Shown one piece after another: positions 1 to 7,324 of a stretch of 64,000 nt of DNA. Origin of the DNA: Arthrobacter sp. U41 (GTDB taxonomy: Bacteria > Actinomycetota > Actinomycetes > Actinomycetales > Micrococcaceae). The notes below the pieces were generated by a model. That model ran no database searches. It had not been told where the DNA came from and saw only the letters and a program-made list of their open reading frames with translations. The position numbers were made by a program, and so were the translations under genes. The DNA lies in the NCBI RefSeq assembly GCF_001750145.1, contig NZ_CP015732.1, positions 868,001 to 932,000 on the forward strand, in the 5' to 3' direction. The stretch's first letter is position 1; each line of letters opens with the position of its first letter.

Positions 1-361
1 CGGCCAGGATCCCGAGCGCGAGGCACGCCGCGGCCGCCGCAGCGAGCGCCGCGGTCCAGCGGCGTCGTGCCTTCCGGCGGCGCGTGGACAGTTCCTCGAG
101 CATGCGCCGCGGCAGGGCGGCCGGCGCGGGATACGGCGTCGACGGTTCCCGCCCGGCAGCGGCAGGAGCGGCGGCGCCGAGCGCGACGGCGTCGGGCACC
201 GGGAGCGCGTCCAGCAGCGCCGGAAGGCTGGCGAGTTCGTCCAGCTCCTGCCGGCAGTCAGCGCAGCTGCCCAGATGCTGCTCAAAGGCGGCGGCCTCCT
301 CAGGCTCCAGACCGCCCAGCAGGTAGGCGCCGAGCGGCCGGTGCGGTTCCGTGGCGTTCAC
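1..361 (-). CDS. Anti-sigma factor with N-terminal zinc finger (partial, C-terminus outside window)
   Basis: Reading leftward from a GTG at 361, the frame begins MNATEPHRPLGAYLLGG and carries a zinc-finger anti-sigma (zf-HC2/ZAS) signature: a histidine followed by the C-A-D-C pair in QHLGSCADC, near residues 28-36. A basic stretch (TRRRKARRR, about residue 95) is followed by an alanine-rich hydrophobic segment that looks like the start of a membrane helix, where the sequence leaves the window. The GTG overlaps the stop of the upstream sigma gene by 4 nt (GTGA), so the two are translationally coupled. From family knowledge such proteins sequester the cognate ECF sigma factor at the membrane through the cytoplasmic zinc finger. 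The C-terminal extracytoplasmic domain (RskA-like or other) cannot be seen. Confidence in the role is high; the exact subfamily is open. Confidence 0.85.
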   Translation of the reverse strand, partial: MNATEPHRPLGAYLLGGLEPEEAAAFEQHLGSCADCRQELDELASLPALLDALPVPDAVALGAAAPAAAGREPSTPYPAPAALPRRMLEELSTRRRKARRRWTAALAAAAAACLALGILA

Positions 362-858
362 CGTTCCACCCCCATCTCGTCAAGGATCGTCCGGAGGGCC
401 CGCACGGCGTAGAACGCTCGGGACTTCACTGTTCCGCTCGGGATATTCAAACTGACCGAGGCCTCCCGGACGGTGTAGCGGCGGTAATGGAGGGCCACGA
501 TGACCTCCCGGTGCTCCGCGCTGAGCCGCAGCAGCGCCTCTTCCATCAGCACCCGGTTGAGGAGTTCGTCGACGCGTTCTTCGCCCTCGGCCGGGTCGGC
601 CAGGTCCCGGTCCGCCGTTTCGCGGGGCCGGCGCTGGGCCTTGCGGTAGTTGTCGATCATGATGTTGCGGGCGGTCCGGAACAGGTAGCTGCGCAGGCTT
701 CCGGTGATGTGGGGCGCCTGCTGCCAGACCCGCAGGACGGTCTCTTGCACCACGTCATCCGCCAGTTGCGGATCCCGGCAGGCGCTGAGGACGAACCTCC
801 TGAGGGCCGGCCCGTGGTCGCGGTAAATCGCCGCCACCACGTCTTCGTCCAGCGACAT
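358..858 (-). CDS. ECF-type RNA polymerase sigma factor (SigL-like)
   Basis: This 166-aa protein has the two-domain ECF layout: region 2 at about residues 10-80 (DDVVQETVLRVWQ, then SYLFRTARNIMIDNYRK for -10 recognition and melting) and region 4 at about 108-160 (SAEHREVIVALHYRR and the helix-turn-helix IPSGTVKSRAFYAVRAL). The C-terminal part resembles Mycobacterium SigL from memory (LSAEHRAVI, GTVKSR.HYAVRALR). It is followed with a 4-nt overlap by an anti-sigma gene, the usual ECF arrangement. The region upstream holds a TGAACC-N16-CGTCAT promoter on the same strand, matching SigL-type consensus sequences, so autoregulation is likely. The ATG at 858 follows a GGGGAGGA ribosome binding site. 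The signal sensed is unknown. Confidence 0.92.
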   Translation of the reverse strand: MSLDEDVVAAIYRDHGPALRRFVLSACRDPQLADDVVQETVLRVWQQAPHITGSLRSYLFRTARNIMIDNYRKAQRRPRETADRDLADPAEGEERVDELLNRVLMEEALLRLSAEHREVIVALHYRRYTVREASVSLNIPSGTVKSRAFYAVRALRTILDEMGVER

Positions 859-902
859 GACCGTCCTCCCCTGGCTCGTGGGCTTCTGGGCTTTGTGCCT
901 TT

Positions 903-930
903 ATGACGTGCGGACCGCCGGAACGGTTCA
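903..930 (-). promoter_or_regulatory. Candidate autoregulatory ECF promoter of the sigma/anti-sigma operon
   Basis: Read on the minus strand, TGAACC (930-925) is followed after exactly 16 bp by CGTCAT (908-903). This fits the AAC/CGT signature of ECF promoters and lies about 45 bp upstream of the sigma ATG. The same hexamer and spacing occur on the opposite strand before the divergent lipoprotein gene. Confidence 0.7.
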
Positions 931-967
931 GGCGCGCGTTTTCCGGGGTGCAGTCCACTGCCTGCTG

Positions 968-995
968 TGAACCATTCTTCCCCCGGGGGCGTCGT
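968..995 (+). promoter_or_regulatory. Candidate ECF promoter of the divergent lipoprotein gene
   Basis: TGAACC (968-973), a 16-bp spacer, then CGTCGT (990-995), followed by about 54 bp to the lipoprotein ATG at 1050. The -35 hexamer and the spacing equal those of the sigma operon promoter on the other strand. The lipoprotein is therefore a strong candidate member of this sigma factor's regulon. Confidence 0.68.
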
Positions 996-1049
996 AACGG
1001 TTAGCGCCGGCCGTGCCAGATTGGCCGGTTCGAGTCAAGGAGCAGCAAG

Positions 1050-1589
1050 ATGAAAAAGCACCTCAGCATTGGCCTGTCCGCTTTCGCCCTGGCGGCAATG
1101 CTCTCCGGCTGTGCCGGCACTGGCGGGACCAGCACTTCCACGCCGCCGGCGGCCGCGACGACGGCGCCCGGCAGCGTTGCGGCGACGTCGGGCCCGGCGT
1201 CGACCTCATCCCCGGCCGCGGCCGCCACGGACCTGAAAGTCGCGGACTCTTCCGCCGGCCGGATCGTGGTCGATGGCAAGGGGATGAGCGTCTACTTCTA
1301 CACCAAGGACGTCAGGGACTCCGGGACGAGCACCTGCACCGGCGGCTGCCTCGAGGCCTGGCCGCCGGTCCTGGCCGCCGCTGACACGCCAACGGCCGAA
1401 GGCGTCACCGGCACCGTGGGCACGCTTGCCACCCCTGAGGGCAGGAAGCAGCTGACCATCAACGGGATGCCCGTGTACTACTACGCCAAGGATCTGGCCG
1501 CCGGGGACATCCGGGGCCAGGGCGTCGGCGGCGTCTGGTACCTCGTGGCCCCTTCAGGTGACATGATCACCGCCGCCGCCGGGTATTAA
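1050..1589 (+). CDS. Secreted-repeat lipoprotein (COG4315/PF03640 type)
   Basis: The 179-aa product starts with a lipoprotein signal peptide: two lysines, a hydrophobic core and the lipobox LSGC, with Cys21 as the lipidation site. A Ser/Thr/Ala/Pro-rich linker follows (residues 22-65). Two copies of a repeat of unknown function come next: VVDGKGMSVYFYTKDV...CTGGCLEAWPP (about 72-110) and LTINGMPVYYYAKDL...GVGGVWYLVAPSG (about 130-172). This pattern is typical of PF03640 secreted-repeat proteins; their biochemical role is not established. Cysteines in CTGGC may form a disulfide. A ribosome binding site (AAGGAG) precedes the ATG. It is divergent from the ECF sigma operon and has a matching promoter, so it is probably an envelope protein induced by that sigma factor. 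Confidence 0.88.
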   Translation: MKKHLSIGLSAFALAAMLSGCAGTGGTSTSTPPAAATTAPGSVAATSGPASTSSPAAAATDLKVADSSAGRIVVDGKGMSVYFYTKDVRDSGTSTCTGGCLEAWPPVLAAADTPTAEGVTGTVGTLATPEGRKQLTINGMPVYYYAKDLAAGDIRGQGVGGVWYLVAPSGDMITAAAGY

Positions 1590-1614
1590 CAGCCGGGCCC
1601 GGCGGCCTTCAGGC

Positions 1615-2490
1615 TCAGTCGTCTTCGACCTCGACCTCGAACTCGACGGCGGCGAGGATCTCCTTGGTGTCCGGGTGGATCATGACCGCTTCCTGTTCAT
1701 CGTCCAGCATGAGGAACTCGCCCTGGTCCGTGGTGAAATGCCACGCCAGGGTGGTCTGGCCGTCGTGGTCATAGTTGGGATCACCCATCGTGATCTTCAG
1801 GAGCGTGTGGCCGGCCACGTCGCAGAGCTCGCGGATGATCACCTCGAATTCCGGGGTGTCGAGCAGCTCATCTTCGGCGGCCTCGGCCTGGCGCTCGGCC
1901 AGGTTTGGGATCCGGGATACGCGCTCGGCGATGTGGCGGTCGAGTTCCTCCTCGTCCAGAATGAGGAGGTCCGCCTGGTCCCGGAGCCAGGCGGCGTTGA
2001 GCGCGGTGAGATCTTCGGTTTCCAGCAGGGTTTCGAACTCGCCGTCGAGTTCTTCCAGGTGCCGGACAGCGTCCGGGATGACGTCCGCGCCGTCGTCCAG
2101 GTCCGCGTCCCGGTCCAGATACGCGTCGGCTTCGTCCTCGGAAAGGGAATCGAAGGCGGCGGCGGTGCGGTTGAAGAGGTCCAGGTGCGCGGCGGCCCCC
2201 ATCCCTTCGAGCCCGGCCCGGATGTAGGCGTCGATGTCCTCGCGTTCGGGCGCGGTGAACACGTACTGCGCGAACCCGCCGCCGAGTGACTGCGTCAGGT
2301 AGAAGTCGACGTAGTAGCTGCGCAGGGCGTTCGGTGCGATTTCCCCGAGGTCGAGCAACTCCGCGTACATGGCGTTGACGACGTCCACGTTCGCGTCAAC
2401 GACGTCGGCGTCGCTGCCGTTGATGCTCTCCCGCGGCAGGACGGCGGCGTAATTTGTGGCGGGAAGGGTGGTGGAAAGGCCGTTGCTCAT
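1615..2490 (-). CDS. Acidic DMP19/DUF4375-like protein
   Basis: This 291-aa protein is strikingly rich in Asp and Glu (for example EDEADAYLDRDADLDDGADV and the terminal EVEVEDD). Residues about 35-120 (AMYAELLDLG, RSYYVDFYLTQSLGGGFAQYVF, GLEGMGAAAHLDLFNRT) resemble the DMP19/DUF4375 family, whose Neisseria founding member is an acidic DNA-mimic protein. The second half (about 190-291) includes ITMGDPNYDHDGQTTLAWHFTTDQGEFLMLDDEQEAVM, which I do not recognise. A GAGGA ribosome binding site sits 7 nt before the ATG. The gene stands alone between a lipoprotein and an SNF2 helicase. Family assignment is from motif resemblance only, and a DNA-mimic function is an inference. Confidence 0.62.
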   Translation of the reverse strand: MSNGLSTTLPATNYAAVLPRESINGSDADVVDANVDVVNAMYAELLDLGEIAPNALRSYYVDFYLTQSLGGGFAQYVFTAPEREDIDAYIRAGLEGMGAAAHLDLFNRTAAAFDSLSEDEADAYLDRDADLDDGADVIPDAVRHLEELDGEFETLLETEDLTALNAAWLRDQADLLILDEEELDRHIAERVSRIPNLAERQAEAAEDELLDTPEFEVIIRELCDVAGHTLLKITMGDPNYDHDGQTTLAWHFTTDQGEFLMLDDEQEAVMIHPDTKEILAAVEFEVEVEDD

Positions 2491-2675
2491 GGAAAATCCT
2501 CACTGCTGAAGGCGGGTGCCGCTCCGAACCCTTTTACGGTACGTGGCACCGCCGGCACAGCGGTTGAGCCTGAGCTGAACGTCCGGCGAAGTTTGGGTGT
2601 CCCGGTCGGCGCCTCCCCTGCCCTGGATATCCACATGGACGGGGAGCGACGTACGGGGAGTCCGGCCAGGCTCGC

Positions 2676-2703
2676 TAAGATGGATCAGATGACCAACTGC
2701 TGA
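2676..2703 (+). promoter_or_regulatory. Possible leaderless promoter and 4-codon micro-ORF ahead of the helicase
   Basis: TAAGAT (2676-2681) has the actinobacterial -10 pattern. Seven bases later an ATG opens the frame M-T-N-C-stop (2689-2703), ending 13 nt before the helicase ATG. No clear -35 element is visible. It could be an ordinary 5' leader with a chance ATG. Confidence 0.3.
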
Positions 2704-2716
2704 AAGTAGTGCGCAC

Positions 2717-5700
2717 ATGCCATCCCATCCGGACGAGAGTGCGGCACTGGCAATACAGACTCCCGCGATCAACGACCGTTCCCTAGCGGCCGGACTTGCC
2801 TACGCCATGGGGAGCCGTGTTTCCGGGATTTCCTTCGATCCCGCCACCGGGCTCATGCTCGGCAAGGTGCGGGGCGGCTCCGACGTGCCGTATTCGACGA
2901 CGGCGAAGCTGGTCCGCAAGGCGGGCGGCTGGAGCTGCACCGTGGGCGTCTGCAGCTGCCCGGTCCGGAAGGACTGCAAACATGTGGCCGCGCTCTTGTT
3001 CTCGGCCGAAGACAACCCCGCGATCCGGGTCCAGCTGCTCGCTCCCGCCGATTCCAGCCGGCTGTCCCGGCAGGCTCCCGTCCTTGAAGTTGCGGACTGG
3101 GAACAGGCGCTCAGCCCGCTGATCGCCCGGCCGGGAATCACGCAGTCCACCAACGGCATCCCGCTGGCGCTCCAGTTTGAGATCGAAGAACCCGCCCCGC
3201 ATTTCTCCTACACCGGCCGGCGGGATCCGCTGCGCAGCGTGCGCCAGCTGAAGGCGCGTCCGGTCATCATGGGAGCCAAGGGCAAATGGATCCGCGGCGA
3301 TGTCTCCTGGAACACCCTGAGCTACCTGAGCTACCGGCGCGAATGCAATGAGGCCCACGTCGAGTGGATGCAGGAGTTCCTCGCCTCGCACACGGCCCAG
3401 GCCAACCGCCAGCACGCCGGGACCGGGCTGTGGCTGGGCCTGAACACCTACGCCGGCAAGAACCTGTGGAGCCTGCTGGCCCAGGCCGGGAAAATCGGCG
3501 TCGCGCTGGTCCACAGCCGGGGTCCGGAGCCCGTACGGCTCGTTGAGCAGCCGGCCGCCGTCGGGCTCAACCTGACCCGGTTCGGCGCCGCGCCGGTCCG
3601 CACCGAGGGGGCCGACGCGGACGACGTTGCGCCGGCTGCCGGCGGGGACGAGGGCGGACTGTCCCTCGCACCGACCATCACGGTTGAGGACCGCGAGGTC
3701 GATCCGGCTTCCGTCGGGACCATCGGGCGCCCGGCCCACGGGATCTTCCTGACATCCGGGGCGGACGCCCTGCCGGGAGTCGCACCGGCGGATTCCGTCA
3801 TCACGCTCGCCCCGCTGGAAAGCGGGCTCAGCGAGGAGCTCCTGACCTTCGTCACGGCCGGAACCACGCTGCACATTCCGGCCCGCGATGAGAGCCGCTT
3901 CCTGACCGGTTTCTATCCCAAGCTCAAGCAGAGCGCCCGGGTGACGGCCTCCGATGAGTCCGTGGAACTGCCCCAGCTCGCGGTTCCCACCCTGTCGCTG
4001 CTGGCGAACTATGGCGCCGACCACCGGGTCCGGCTGCACTGGGAATGGCATTACAAGTCCGGCAAACTCGTCACGGCCCAGCCGTTGTGGCGCCACCCCG
4101 GCGATCACGGCTATCGGGACGATGCTGCCGAGGCCCGGATCCTCGAAGCCGTGGGGCAGCCCTGGGACGTGGTGCCGGCTCTGGGCGAGTCCGCCACGGG
4201 CGGCTGGGGTACACCGCGGCTGGCAGCTTCGGCTGAACTCAGCGGCCTGGACACCCTGGCCTTCACCGAGGAGCTGCTCCCTGCGCTCCGTGAGGTCCCC
4301 GGCGTCGCAGTGGATACCTCCGGCGAAATCGCCGACTACCGGGAGGCCGAAGAGGCGCCGGTCGTGGCGATCTCGACCAAGGCCACCGACAGCCGGGACT
4401 GGTTCGATCTTGGCATTGTGATCACCCTGGAGGGCCAGCCGGTCTCCTTCGCGGCGCTGTTCTCCGCCCTCGCCGCGGGGCAGACCCGGATGCTGCTGCC
4501 CAGCGGCGCCTACTTCTCGCTTGACCTCCCCGAGCTGCACCAGCTCCGGGCGCTGATTGACGAAGCCCGCTCGCTGCAGGACAACCAGGGCAACAAGGAT
4601 GCGCCGCTGCAGATCAGCCGCTTCCAGGCCGGGCTCTGGGACGAGCTGGCCCAGCTCGGCATCGTGGACGAGCAGGCATCGGCCTGGCGCGAGGCGGTGG
4701 GCGGGCTGCTGGAAGGCGGCGTGAAGGGCCTGCCGCTGCCGGCAACGCTGAACGCCGAGCTGCGCCCGTACCAGCTGGAGGGGTTCAACTGGCTCAGCTT
4801 CCTCTACCGCCACGGACTCGGCGGGGTGCTGGCCGATGACATGGGCCTGGGCAAGACCGTGCAGGCGCTGGCGCTGATCTGCGCCGCCAAGGTCGCGGCA
4901 GGCGTTCCCGGTGTAGCCTCCGACGGCGGCGCTGCCGCGGCGGGCGCCGCTGCCGCCGGAACTGCTGCTCCTGCGGATCCTGCTGGTGCCGTGCCCGGCG
5001 CTGCGCCCTTCCTCGTGGTGGCCCCCACAAGTGTCGTGGGCAACTGGGAGGCCGAGACGGCACGGTTCGCGCCCGGCCTCACGGTGCGCGCCATCAGCGA
5101 AACCTTCGCCAAGAGCGGCTCGGACCCGGTTTCGGCCATGGCGGGGGCGGACATCGTCATCACCTCCTACGCCCTGTTCCGGATCGACTACGAGGCCTAC
5201 GCCTCCAAGGAATGGGCCGGCCTGGTGCTGGACGAGGCGCAGTTCGTCAAGAACCACCAGTCCAAGGCATACCAGTGCGCCCGGAAACTTCCGGCGGTGT
5301 TCAAACTGGCCATCACCGGCACCCCGCTGGAGAACAACCTGATGGAGTTCTGGGCGCTCACCTCGATCGTCGCGCCGGGGCTCTTTTCCAGCCCGAAGCG
5401 GTTCGCCGAGTACTACCAGAAGCCGGTCGAAAAGAACGGCGACAAGGCGCAGCTGGACAAGCTCCGGCGTCGGGTCCGTCCGCTGATGATGCGGCGCACC
5501 AAGGAGCAGGTCATCCACGACCTGCCGCCCAAGCAGGAGCAGATCCTCGAGGTCGTGCTGAACCCGCGGCACCAGAAGGTCTACCAGACCCACCTGCAGC
5601 GGGAACGGCAGAAGATCCTGGGCCTGATCGATGATGTCAATAAGAACCGCTTCACCATCTTCCAGTCCCTCACGCTGCTGCGGCAGCTCAGCCTGGACCC

Positions 5701-6241
5701 CTCGCTGATCGATCCATCGCTTTCCGGGGTGCGGTCCAGCAAGCTCGATGTGCTCTTCGAACAGCTGGAGGACCTCGTGGCGGAAGGGCACCGGGCCCTC
5801 ATTTTCAGCCAGTTCACCGGCTTCCTGGGCAAGGTCCGCGAGCGGCTCGTCGAGGAGAAGATCGAGTTCTGCTACCTCGACGGCAGCACCCGCAACCGCA
5901 CCGACGTCGTCAATGAGTTCAAGAACGGCGCCGCCCCGGTGTTCCTGATCAGCCTCAAGGCCGGCGGCTTCGGCCTGAACCTGACCGAGGCGGACTACGT
6001 TTTCCTGCTGGACCCGTGGTGGAACCCGGCTTCGGAGGCGCAGGCCGTGGACCGCACGCACCGGATCGGGCAGGCCCGCAACGTCATGGTCTACCGGCTC
6101 GTCGCCAAGGACACCATCGAGGAAAAGGTCATGGCGCTCAAGGCCAGGAAGTCCCAGCTGTTCGCCGACGTCATGGAAGGCGACGCCCTCTCCGGCGGGG
6201 CGCTCACGGCGGAGGACCTGGCCGGGCTGTTCACAGACTGA
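2717..6241 (+). CDS. SNF2-family DEAD/DEAH helicase with N-terminal SWIM zinc finger
   Basis: This 1174-aa ATPase has a SWIM zinc finger at residues 79-89 (C-x-C-x5-C-x-H: CSCPVRKDCKH), a long central region, and a C-terminal SNF2 motor. The motor shows Walker A DDMGLGKT (about 707-714), the DEAQ box (about 839), TGTPLENN, and helicase_C with ALIFSQF, GGFGLNL, DPWWNP and QAVDRTHRIGQ (about 1109). SNF2 proteins translocate on duplex DNA; the bacterial SWIM-linked class is little characterised and probably acts in DNA repair or nucleoprotein remodelling. An Ala/Gly/Pro-rich stretch of about 40 residues sits between the Walker A helix and motif Ia. The ATG at 2717 lacks a strong ribosome binding site. 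A GC-rich hairpin follows the stop, so the gene is probably monocistronic. Confidence 0.93.
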   Translation: MPSHPDESAALAIQTPAINDRSLAAGLAYAMGSRVSGISFDPATGLMLGKVRGGSDVPYSTTAKLVRKAGGWSCTVGVCSCPVRKDCKHVAALLFSAEDNPAIRVQLLAPADSSRLSRQAPVLEVADWEQALSPLIARPGITQSTNGIPLALQFEIEEPAPHFSYTGRRDPLRSVRQLKARPVIMGAKGKWIRGDVSWNTLSYLSYRRECNEAHVEWMQEFLASHTAQANRQHAGTGLWLGLNTYAGKNLWSLLAQAGKIGVALVHSRGPEPVRLVEQPAAVGLNLTRFGAAPVRTEGADADDVAPAAGGDEGGLSLAPTITVEDREVDPASVGTIGRPAHGIFLTSGADALPGVAPADSVITLAPLESGLSEELLTFVTAGTTLHIPARDESRFLTGFYPKLKQSARVTASDESVELPQLAVPTLSLLANYGADHRVRLHWEWHYKSGKLVTAQPLWRHPGDHGYRDDAAEARILEAVGQPWDVVPALGESATGGWGTPRLAASAELSGLDTLAFTEELLPALREVPGVAVDTSGEIADYREAEEAPVVAISTKATDSRDWFDLGIVITLEGQPVSFAALFSALAAGQTRMLLPSGAYFSLDLPELHQLRALIDEARSLQDNQGNKDAPLQISRFQAGLWDELAQLGIVDEQASAWREAVGGLLEGGVKGLPLPATLNAELRPYQLEGFNWLSFLYRHGLGGVLADDMGLGKTVQALALICAAKVAAGVPGVASDGGAAAAGAAAAGTAAPADPAGAVPGAAPFLVVAPTSVVGNWEAETARFAPGLTVRAISETFAKSGSDPVSAMAGADIVITSYALFRIDYEAYASKEWAGLVLDEAQFVKNHQSKAYQCARKLPAVFKLAITGTPLENNLMEFWALTSIVAPGLFSSPKRFAEYYQKPVEKNGDKAQLDKLRRRVRPLMMRRTKEQVIHDLPPKQEQILEVVLNPRHQKVYQTHLQRERQKILGLIDDVNKNRFTIFQSLTLLRQLSLDPSLIDPSLSGVRSSKLDVLFEQLEDLVAEGHRALIFSQFTGFLGKVRERLVEEKIEFCYLDGSTRNRTDVVNEFKNGAAPVFLISLKAGGFGLNLTEADYVFLLDPWWNPASEAQAVDRTHRIGQARNVMVYRLVAKDTIEEKVMALKARKSQLFADVMEGDALSGGALTAEDLAGLFTD

Positions 6242-6251
6242 CGGGTTTCGG

Positions 6252-6281
6252 CCGTGGGGCAGCCGCCGGTCTGCCCCACGG
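6252..6281 (+). terminator. GC-rich hairpin after the SNF2 gene
   Basis: CCGTGGGGCAG (6252-6262) and CTGCCCCACGG (6271-6281) are perfectly complementary 11-bp arms around an 8-nt loop, starting 10 bp after the helicase stop. No U-tract follows, which is common for actinobacterial terminators. Confidence 0.65.
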
Positions 6282-6718
6282 AGCCGGGCCAGAAAAGTCG
6301 TCGTCTCCATCTCGGCGTCTGACTCACCGGCTTACTGCACATGGCCGAAGTTCCCGCAACTCGGCCGCCACGGACTCCGAGCCGACCTCGGAGACGTGAG
6401 CATCTAACATCTGCTAGCCGACTACCGTTATGGACACCACGTCCAGTGGAAGTTAATATCCGATTGCAGAACCTAAGAGAATAGGGAATGGTGATGCTCC
6501 TTCACCTGCTTAGGGGCATCCGGGCATCTAAAGACGCGTTGTTACAGTGGTCCGAGTCAATCACGGACCTACGGATCCAGTGTGGCTACGACTTTTGCGG
6601 CCGATCCGGCCCATGACTGGGTCCGGGGGTTTGGGCTGCTCTCCCGCTCAGCTCATTACCGAACTCAATCGGCAACGCCAGGCCCAGAACAAGGAACAGC
6701 CGTCGGCACAGCGCGGGG
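6282..6718. other. Gene-free junction between the SNF2 gene and the catabolic island
   Basis: About 440 bp with no convincing coding frame on either strand and visibly more A/T than the flanking helicase gene. I looked for a tRNA, an integrase remnant or an insertion sequence and found none. A short frame at 6547-6738 has no recognisable features and is probably spurious. The stretch marks the left edge of the lower-GC gene block. Confidence 0.5.
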
Positions 6719-7324
6719 TTAGCGCCTTGAAGCGATAATTTCAGCGACCATGTCTAACTGCCGCTCGTCGGCCAAGGCTGAGCCGACAGCAACGGTTGCC
6801 GCTCCAGCGTCAAGGAAGGCCGTGGCGTTCGAAGCGTCGACGCCGCCCGTGGCCACGAACGAGACATCGGGAAAGGGGCCCCGCATGGCCTTGAACCATG
6901 CGGGTCCGAGTACGGATGCCGGAAATGCCTTCACTACGGAGCAGCCGAGCCGCACAGCTGTCTGAATTTCACTGGCCGTGGCTACACCGGGCAGGTGGGG
7001 CAGGCCTGCTTCCCTGCATAGTTTGACGATTTCCTCATCGAGTCCGGGTGCCACGGTAAAGGCCACGCCGAACTGCACACATTTAAGGACCTGCTCGGAC
7101 GAAATAATGGTCCCCGCTCCGACCATTTTGCCCCGCTCCGCGCCGGCTTTGACGACGGCGGCAAGAGAGGGGATTGCGTCCGGGGATTGAATCGGCACTT
7201 CCACCAGATCAATTCCCAAATCCCAGGCCCTTGTGGCTAGAGCGACCGATCGATGGGGATCCATATTGCGGAGGATGGCCATTACCGGCTGCCGGTGGAT
7301 GATGTCGATGACTTCAGTCGTCAT
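6719..7324 (-). CDS. KDPG/KHG-type 2-keto-3-deoxy sugar-acid aldolase
   Basis: The 201-aa protein is a class I aldolase of the Eda family. Key positions are visible: Glu42 in LVEVPIQS, the Schiff-base Lys132 in VVKAFPAS, GAGTI at about 69-73, and the phosphate-binding VATGGVD at about 158-163. The family splits 2-keto-3-deoxy-6-phosphogluconate (or the galactonate epimer, or 4-hydroxy-2-oxoglutarate) into pyruvate and an aldehyde, normally glyceraldehyde 3-phosphate. Its start overlaps the upstream sugar-kinase gene by 11 bp, so kinase and aldolase are expected to work in sequence. It is the last gene of the leftward ABC/kinase/aldolase operon. The stereochemistry of the substrate cannot be read from the sequence. 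Confidence 0.9.
   Translation of the reverse strand: MTTEVIDIIHRQPVMAILRNMDPHRSVALATRAWDLGIDLVEVPIQSPDAIPSLAAVVKAGAERGKMVGAGTIISSEQVLKCVQFGVAFTVAPGLDEEIVKLCREAGLPHLPGVATASEIQTAVRLGCSVVKAFPASVLGPAWFKAMRGPFPDVSFVATGGVDASNATAFLDAGAATVAVGSALADERQLDMVAEIIASRR

Noticed and set aside
2783..6310. 1175-aa open frame on the minus strand opposite the SNF2 gene
   Set aside because: It is an antisense shadow caused by high GC in third positions; the plus-strand frame has all SNF2 motifs and the antisense one shows no domain, ribosome binding site or normal composition.
6282..6718. Possible tRNA gene or attachment site at the island edge
   Set aside because: No cloverleaf, no GGTTCGA-type T-loop and no matching direct repeat at the other edge could be found by reading.
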